This document shows positions 29,602-33,951 of a stretch of 33,951 nt of DNA, in pieces. Below the pieces are notes generated by a model. It saw only the letters and a list, made by a program, of their open reading frames with translations, did not search any database and had not been told where the DNA came from. A program made the position numbers and the translations under genes. Source of the stretch: Thermacetogenium sp. UBA4966 (GTDB lineage Bacteria > Bacillota > DSM-12270 > Thermacetogeniales > Thermacetogeniaceae). Within the stretch, counting starts at the first letter, position 1; the number at the start of each line of letters is the position of its first letter. The stretch is taken from positions 1 to 33,951 of the forward strand of contig DHAA01000135.1 of the NCBI GenBank assembly GCA_002397275.1. Direction: 5' to 3'.

Positions 29602-30591
29602 ATGGCTTTTCTTTTGCTTATTGTCAGTCTCGGCATAATTTTAGTTGCCGCGGAAATATTCACTAATGGCGTGGAATGGCTCGGGGTCAGGCTGCATCTG
29701 TCGGAAGGCGCGGTGGGGAGCGTTCTGGCGGCTGTGGGTACGGCAATGCCCGAGTCTTTGATCCCGCTGATCGCTTTCCTCTCCGGAAAAGGGATAGAAC
29801 AACAGCACGTGGGAATCGGGGCGATTATCGGCGCGCCTTTTATGCTGAGTACGCTGGCCTTTTTCATCAGCGGTTTGGTGGTTGTTCTGGAGTCAAAAAA
29901 ACGTCTCGACTTTCCCTACCTGATAGTTGACGAGGGCGTCATCAGACGGGACATCTCGTTTTTTTTCATCGGGTACGCTTTGGGCCTGGGGGCTGCATTT
30001 ATTCCCAATCCCATAATCAAATACCTTATTGCTGCTTTTCTCATTATCTGGTACTGCTGTTATGTCTGGCTGACGCTGCGCAGCGGCAAAAGCGCAGGAC
30101 ACAGCTCAGAACTGCGCTCCCTTTATTTCAGCGCCTCAAAGAGAGCTCCGCGCCTGTTGTTAATCATTTTTCAGGTAGGATGCGCTATCTCATTGCTAAT
30201 TTTCGGCGCCAATCTTTTTGTTAAAGAAGTATCTGTAATCGCCGGATTGCTGGGTATTCCAGCCTTTTTCCTGTCGCTGATCGTCGCCCCTATAGCCACG
30301 GAACTCCCCGAAAAATTCAACAGCGTGATCTGGCTGCTTCAGAAAAAGGATACCCTTGCTTTGGGCAATATCACCGGGGCTATGGTTTTTCAGAGCGTAA
30401 TGCTGCCCAGTATCGGCATTATTTTTACGGATTGGCATTTTGTCAGCGGTTCACTGGCGCCTGTGGTGCTGACATTCTTGTCCGCGGGTCTTGTTTACCT
30501 GTCTCTTTGCCTGAAAAGAAAGCTTAATGCCTATGTTTTAATGACAGGAGGCTTGTTTTATCTCATTTTTTTATGGGTAATGCTTCATTAA
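29602..30591 (+). CDS. Sodium/calcium exchanger-family membrane protein
   Basis: Members exchange Na+ or H+ for Ca2+ or other cations at the cytoplasmic membrane. The 329-residue product has about ten hydrophobic helices and both alpha repeats: GTAMPESLIPLIA in the first half and APIATELPEKFNSV in the second, with the acidic residue that binds the cation. Regions around each (GAIIGAPFML and GNITGAMVFQS) match the family. ATG 29602 follows GGTGGTGGAG. It probably shares a transcript with the PHP gene upstream. Confidence 0.9.
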   Translation: MAFLLLIVSLGIILVAAEIFTNGVEWLGVRLHLSEGAVGSVLAAVGTAMPESLIPLIAFLSGKGIEQQHVGIGAIIGAPFMLSTLAFFISGLVVVLESKKRLDFPYLIVDEGVIRRDISFFFIGYALGLGAAFIPNPIIKYLIAAFLIIWYCCYVWLTLRSGKSAGHSSELRSLYFSASKRAPRLLLIIFQVGCAISLLIFGANLFVKEVSVIAGLLGIPAFFLSLIVAPIATELPEKFNSVIWLLQKKDTLALGNITGAMVFQSVMLPSIGIIFTDWHFVSGSLAPVVLTFLSAGLVYLSLCLKRKLNAYVLMTGGLFYLIFLWVMLH

Positions 30592-30627
30592 ACATTTTTA
30601 AATAAAGAGCTTAGGGGGAATAGTTTG

Positions 30628-30996
30628 ATGAATCACTATGATTATGCTCACAACCTGGCGTGTGCTTTGAAAGAATCGGATGAATACCAGGATCTGCTTA
30701 AAGCGAGAAAGGAGCTTGAGGGGGATGCTAAAAATAAGGAGATGTTGTTAGAGCTGCGCAGGCTTCAGTGGGATATGCAAAAAGCCCAGGTTCTTCAAAA
30801 AGAAGTTGATGAAGTTACCAGACGCAGGATAGAGCAGTTGGGGGAATTGGCGGGCGCTAACCGGACAATCCAGGAGTATCTGAAGGCAGAGTACCGGTTT
30901 GGCCAGATTATGGCTGATATCCAGAAAATACTAAGCGACGCGCTCTCCGACTGGTTTAATGCTGCCGCCGAGTTTATCGCCGACGAGGGAGAATAG
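30628..30996 (+). CDS. YlbF/YmcA-family protein
   Basis: Relatives in Bacillus (YlbF, YmcA, YaaT) form an RNase Y-linked complex that affects mRNA maturation, biofilm formation and competence. The 122-residue protein is all helical, with the family's opening DYAHNLACALKESDEYQDLLKARKELEGD and the later LEYLKAEYRFGQIM-like helix (QEYLKAEYRFGQIMADIQKIL). ATG 30628 is preferred to TTG 30625 as TAGGGGG at 30612 then sits at normal spacing. There are no Cys residues for the Fe-S cluster of the complex, which in Bacillus come partly from YmcA/YlbF C-termini, so the exact role is unsure. Confidence 0.8.
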   Translation: MNHYDYAHNLACALKESDEYQDLLKARKELEGDAKNKEMLLELRRLQWDMQKAQVLQKEVDEVTRRRIEQLGELAGANRTIQEYLKAEYRFGQIMADIQKILSDALSDWFNAAAEFIADEGE

Positions 30997-31004
30997 TTTT
31001 CAAA

Positions 31005-31033
31005 TTGACCGGGCATGGATTTGCTGCTATAAT
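31005..31033 (+). promoter_or_regulatory. Strong sigma-A promoter for the polyamine cluster
   Basis: TTGACC at 31005-31010 and TATAAT at 31028-31033 have an ideal 17-base spacer, and TG one base before the -10 adds an extended -10 element. Confidence 0.85.
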
Positions 31034-31078
31034 CTCTCTAGTTTTTCAACAACCATGTGAAGATTGGAGGGATTAGAT

Positions 31079-31546
31079 ATGATGCCGACGCCGGAAATTT
31101 ATACGCTGGTTGCCGCCGCGGCAGAAGGAGAAAGAGAGCTGACAGCCTTTGACCAAGCGCTTCTTAAAGCAGGAGTAGGAAATGTCAATCTGATCAGGGT
31201 GAGCAGCATTCTTCCGCCTGACGCTCAATTTATAGATAATTTGGAACTTCCTCCAGGTTCATTGCTGCCTATAGCTTACGGCAGTATTTCCAGTTCAGAA
31301 CCGGGTGCTGTAATCTCCGCGGCAGTCGCCGTTGGGATCGGGCCGGAGAGGAACGGGTATGGGGTAATTATGGAATTTGCAGGTTACTGTACGCAAGGGG
31401 AAGCTGAACGTGAAGTTAAAGAGATGGTGACCGAGGCTTTTCAGTACCGGGGAAGGGAATTGAAAGAGATTTACGCTATCGGAGCGGAGCACCGCGTTCT
31501 GCGCTGCGGCTGCGTTTTTGCCGGCGTTCCTCTTTGGTATAGATAA
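31079..31546 (+). CDS. pdaD: Pyruvoyl-dependent arginine decarboxylase
   Basis: The enzyme decarboxylates arginine to agmatine using a pyruvoyl group made by self-cleavage. The 155-residue proenzyme has the cleavage site within NLIRVSSILPPDA: by analogy with the Methanocaldococcus enzyme, cleavage between Ser42 and Ser43 turns Ser43 into the pyruvoyl group. Other conserved parts are GSLLPIAYGSISSSEPG and the C-terminal CGCVFAGVPLWY. ATG 31079 is 7 bases after GGAGGG; the in-frame TTG at 31064 is inside the ribosome site. With speB and speE downstream it completes the step from arginine to agmatine. The pyruvoyl type is common in archaea and in some Clostridia. Confidence 0.93.
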   Translation: MMPTPEIYTLVAAAAEGERELTAFDQALLKAGVGNVNLIRVSSILPPDAQFIDNLELPPGSLLPIAYGSISSSEPGAVISAAVAVGIGPERNGYGVIMEFAGYCTQGEAEREVKEMVTEAFQYRGRELKEIYAIGAEHRVLRCGCVFAGVPLWYR

Positions 31547-31605
31547 GTTAACGCTGCCGGATACAGATTGTTCTTTTATATCTGAAATGACAAGGAGCAA
31601 TAGTT

Positions 31606-32460
31606 ATGGAATTGTGGTTCACAGAAAAACAGACGCCGGGACTTGGTATTACCTGCAAGGTGCTGCAGACATTACACCGTGAGTTGACCCCTTATCAGGA
31701 GATAGCGGTTCTCGATACCGAGCAGTTCGGGCGTATGCTGGTTCTTGACGGTATGGTGCAGCTGACGATCAGCGACGAATTCATCTATCATGAGATGCTT
31801 GCTCATGTCCCTCTGCACACACATCCTAATCCCCTTCATGTGCTGATTATCGGCGGAGGAGATGGGGGGACTGCCCGGGAGGCGCTCCGCCATCCCCAGG
31901 TGGAGAAGGTTACACTTGTGGAGATCGACCGCCGCGTTGTTGATGTGAGCCGGCATTTTTTGCCGGAGGTTGCCTCTGCTTTCGACGATCCCAGGATGGA
32001 CGTGTGCTTCGGGGATGGCGCCGCATATATCCAGGATAAAGCTGGTTTCTACGACGTCATTCTCGTTGATTCCCCGGAGCCTATCGGCCAGGCGGAGTGT
32101 TTGTTCAGCATTGATTTTTACCGGGGGATCGCCTCTGCCCTGAAAGAGGACGGGATTTTTGCCGCCCAGACAGAATCTCCCTTTGTGAATCGTGAATTGA
32201 TCAGCAGGGTTTATGCTGATATCAGCGGCACATTCCCCATCTGCAGGCTTTATTTGACCCCTGTTCCTACCTATCCCAGCGGCAGCTGGAGTTTTACTAT
32301 CGGCTCCAAGCGGTATGACCCGCTGCCTGCGCCCAGCGAACGGGGTATGGCGGGGGCGCTCCGCTATTATAACAGCGCTGTCCACCAGGCTGCTTTTCAG
32401 TTGCCTAATTTTGTACGGGAAATCCTCAGTAAGGAGGCGCCCTCCGGTGAGAGCAGCTGA
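31606..32460 (+). CDS. speE: Spermidine synthase
   Basis: SpeE moves an aminopropyl group from decarboxylated SAM to putrescine. The 284-residue product is the usual length. It has the SAM-binding loop LIIGGGDGGTAREALRHP near residues 80-96, the acidic strand end VTLVEIDRRVV, the GDGAAYI motif, and the catalytic DSPEPIGQAECLF, in which the standard DxxxPxGP reads SPEPIGQ. ATG 31606 follows AAGGAG. It overlaps speB by 14 bases. No speD (SAM decarboxylase) is in the window, so the aminopropyl donor must be made elsewhere. Confidence 0.95.
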   Translation: MELWFTEKQTPGLGITCKVLQTLHRELTPYQEIAVLDTEQFGRMLVLDGMVQLTISDEFIYHEMLAHVPLHTHPNPLHVLIIGGGDGGTAREALRHPQVEKVTLVEIDRRVVDVSRHFLPEVASAFDDPRMDVCFGDGAAYIQDKAGFYDVILVDSPEPIGQAECLFSIDFYRGIASALKEDGIFAAQTESPFVNRELISRVYADISGTFPICRLYLTPVPTYPSGSWSFTIGSKRYDPLPAPSERGMAGALRYYNSAVHQAAFQLPNFVREILSKEAPSGESS

Positions 32461-33334
32461 CCTCTGCACGCGGGACTGGTCTTTCCTGGCGGCCAAGGAT
32501 TCTTATGAGGATGCCCGGCTCGTTTTGGCAGGCGTCCCCTTAGACCTGACCTCCAGCTTCCGGCCTGGATCTCGTCAGGGTCCGCAGGCAATGCGCAGTG
32601 TTTCCGATGGATTGGAGGAGTATAGCCCCTATCTGGATATGGACCTGTCTGATTGCCCCTTTTATGACGGAGGGGACCTGTTGCTGCCGCATGGCAATCT
32701 TCAGCTATGCTTTAAAAGGATAGAACACTTGTGCAGACTGCTGCTGCAGGATGAGAAACTGCCGGTTTTTATAGGCGGGGAGCACTTGATCACCTTCCCC
32801 CTGGTGAAGGCGGCTCTTGATTTTTACCCGGAGCTGGCTGTTTTGCATTTTGATGCCCATGCGGATCTGCGCCATGATTATTTGGGGGAAATCTACTCTC
32901 ATGCCACTGTGATGCGCAGGGTCTGTGAACTGGTGAGCCCGGAAAATGTCTACCAGTTTGGGATCCGTTCAGGAACCAGGGAAGAGTTCGCTTATGGGGG
33001 CAGCTTTACGCGATTTTATCCCTTTGAGATCCTGCACGGACTGGAATCCTCTCTGCCTGAGCTGCAGGGGCGTCCCTTATATGTAACCGTCGATATCGAT
33101 GTGGTTGATCCCTCTTTTGCGCCGGGGACAGGCGCCCCGGAACCTGGGGGCGTTTCACCGCGGGAGCTATTCCGTGTTTTGGATATGCTGCGGGGAGAAA
33201 ACGTTGTGGGGTGCGATTTTGTGGAATTGGCGCCGGTTTATGACCGAAGCGGTATTACCGCTCTCCTGACGGCAAAATTGGTGAGGGAAGGGTTGCTGTC
33301 GTTTTCTAAGGGGTTGAACGCGGACCATGGTTGA
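32447..33334 (+). CDS. speB: Agmatinase (ureohydrolase family)
   Basis: SpeB hydrolyses agmatine to putrescine and urea with a two-manganese centre. The 295-residue product has all six expected ligands: His113 (GGEHL), Asp136, His138 and Asp140 (HFDAHADLR), Asp216 and Asp218 (VDIDVVDPSFAPGTG). The GTG start at 32447 lies behind AAGGAGGCG inside the speE end, giving a 14-base overlap and translational coupling. The open frame extends back into speE but is not coding there. Order pdaD-speE-speB makes a complete route from arginine to spermidine apart from the SAM decarboxylase. Confidence 0.96.
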   Translation: MRAADLCTRDWSFLAAKDSYEDARLVLAGVPLDLTSSFRPGSRQGPQAMRSVSDGLEEYSPYLDMDLSDCPFYDGGDLLLPHGNLQLCFKRIEHLCRLLLQDEKLPVFIGGEHLITFPLVKAALDFYPELAVLHFDAHADLRHDYLGEIYSHATVMRRVCELVSPENVYQFGIRSGTREEFAYGGSFTRFYPFEILHGLESSLPELQGRPLYVTVDIDVVDPSFAPGTGAPEPGGVSPRELFRVLDMLRGENVVGCDFVELAPVYDRSGITALLTAKLVREGLLSFSKGLNADHG

Positions 33335-33451
33335 ATACTTCATCGTGCCGAAGAATCCGTCCGCAGTGGGGTTTCGATACGCTCGTGCGGCTTGGGCTTA
33401 AAGATTTATTGTGAAACAAACAAGGGGTCCTCTATCGCGAAAAAGCGGTAG
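33335..33451. other. Intergenic stretch with a small hairpin
   Basis: Nothing clearly functional is seen. CTATCGC (about 33432-33438) can pair with GCGGTAG (about 33445-33451) as a 7-base stem with one wobble pair. The stem ends at the stop codon just before the DUF1638-like remnant. Confidence 0.3.
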
Positions 33452-33604
33452 ATTAGCAAGAAGGTGGCCGATTTCTTGGGATTGGAATTTGTGGAGCTTC
33501 AGGGATCGTTGAGAATATTTGAAAAGCTGCTCCGTGGAGAGTGGGACGATGAATTCATCGTTGCCCTACCGGGGCAACAGTTGGAGCTGAAGCTGTTTTT
33601 ATAG
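33452..33604 (+). pseudogene. Decayed DUF1638-like C-terminal fragment
   Basis: After a TAG at 33449, the frame reads ISKKVADFLGLEFVELQGS, then LRIFEKLLRGEWDDEFIV and ALPGQQLELKLFL before the TAG at 33602. It matches the end of the short protein at 10514-10762 (21 of 49 residues identical by eye: ADxxGL, GSL, KLL, W-D, PG). Only GTG at 33464 could start translation and no good ribosome site precedes it, so I read it as a gene remnant. Confidence 0.65.
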
Positions 33605-33653
33605 ATTTTCTATTATTGTTCAAACAATACGTAGCAGAATGGGGGAAAATCCC

Positions 33654-33951
33654 ATGAACACCAGGAACAAGATCGTGTCGCTGATCCGGAATGAAGTCCT
33701 CGAGTCAGAAGACGGCGGGCTTTTGAACGCACCGCTGGTTGGCTTCGCTGCGGCGGATGATCCTCTGTTTGCCCGGTTGAAAGAAATTGTGGGCCCCGAA
33801 CATGTCCATCCCACCGATATTTTGCCGGAGGCAAAAACAGTGGTGGCCTTTTTCATCCCTTTCGCCAAGAAAGTGGTCCTGAGTAATCGGAAATCATCTG
33901 CAGTCGCCGCTGAGTGGGCTCGCGCTTATCTGGAAGCGAACAATCTTATTG
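33654..33951 (+). CDS. Epoxyqueuosine reductase-like Fe-S protein, N-terminal part
   Basis: The gene runs off the right end, with 99 codons visible. LVGFAAADDPLFARLKEIVGPEHVHPTDILPEAKTVVAFFIPF resembles the N-terminal domain of QueG-like corrinoid/iron-sulfur proteins (the usual text is P-ARTVI-FFLPF). The ferredoxin cysteines expected later are outside the window, so QueG itself cannot be told from relatives found in anaerobes. ATG 33654 has a G-rich GGGGGA at 33641-33646. It follows the DUF1638-like remnant in the same direction, and both may belong to a corrinoid-related neighbourhood, which is an inference. Confidence 0.6.
   Translation, partial: MNTRNKIVSLIRNEVLESEDGGLLNAPLVGFAAADDPLFARLKEIVGPEHVHPTDILPEAKTVVAFFIPFAKKVVLSNRKSSAVAAEWARAYLEANNLI

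Noticed and set aside
33327..33401. 24-codon frame overlapping the end of speB (MVEYFIVPKNPSAVG)
   Set aside because: It has no ribosome site and no known family; it is probably chance.
1..33951. CRISPR array, rRNA, tRNA, prophage or intact insertion sequence
   Set aside because: No regularly spaced direct repeats with unique spacers, no rRNA or tRNA signature, and no transposase or phage gene were found by reading.

Overview
This window looks like the chromosome of a motile, anaerobic Gram-positive Clostridia member, probably near the Peptococcaceae or Desulfotomaculum-like lineages. The reasons are a glycine T-box leader, a CcpN-type repressor, FliW/CsrA flagellar control, a monofunctional CO dehydrogenase, clear sigma-A promoters with strong Shine-Dalgarno sites, and the order recO, glyQ, glyS, ccpN, PPDK regulator, ppdK, dgt, dnaG, rpoD. 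The taxonomic placement is inferred from gene content only. TTG start codons are unusually common.

Layout. 97-5795 is a late flagellar block: yvyF-like gene, flgM, flgN, flgK, flgL, fliW, csrA. A reverse-strand cyclodeaminase/cyclohydrolase-family gene sits between flgK and flgL. A sigma-28-like promoter lies inside the intrinsic terminator between yvyF and flgM, and a second, weaker one precedes flgL. 5901-8378 holds a CooF-type ferredoxin and the CO dehydrogenase CooS. 8562-10762 holds a hydantoinase/oxoprolinase-family ATPase coupled to a short protein that resembles the C-terminal end of DUF1638 proteins; a decayed paralogue of that short protein lies at 33452-33604.

10784-26928 is a housekeeping stretch: recO, a UBA-like protein, T-box glyQS, ccpN, the PPDK regulatory kinase/phosphatase and ppdK, then dgt, dnaG and rpoD. 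ccpN appears to begin at an AUU codon and has a good match to the Bacillus CcpN operator upstream. Together ccpN, the PPDK regulator and ppdK form a module controlling pyruvate/PEP interconversion. Between ppdK and dgt (about 19,800-22,900) this order is interrupted by an AT-rich accessory patch. It carries an AbrB-type antitoxin with a truncated PIN toxin, an acetyltransferase fragment, a possible structured RNA with its own promoter and terminator, a methyltransferase remnant, a MarR regulator with a histidine/glycine-rich tail behind an operator-rich promoter, a Fur-family regulator, and an 18-codon lipoprotein-like remnant coupled to fur.

27278-33951 carries a MATE exporter with a hairpin-rich leader, a PHP phosphoesterase, a cation/calcium exchanger, a YlbF-family protein, and a polyamine cluster (pyruvoyl arginine decarboxylase, agmatinase, spermidine synthase). 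The cluster gives a route from arginine through agmatine and putrescine to spermidine. An epoxyqueuosine-reductase-like protein runs off the right end.

Three intergenic sites carry related tandem heptamer repeats (643-670, 6394-6435, 12305-12353), one of which supplies the end of cooF. No CRISPR array, rRNA, tRNA or intact insertion sequence was seen. No wholly new multi-gene system is evident; the best leads are the regulatory architecture, the DUF1638-like pair and the candidate RNA at 20882-21044.
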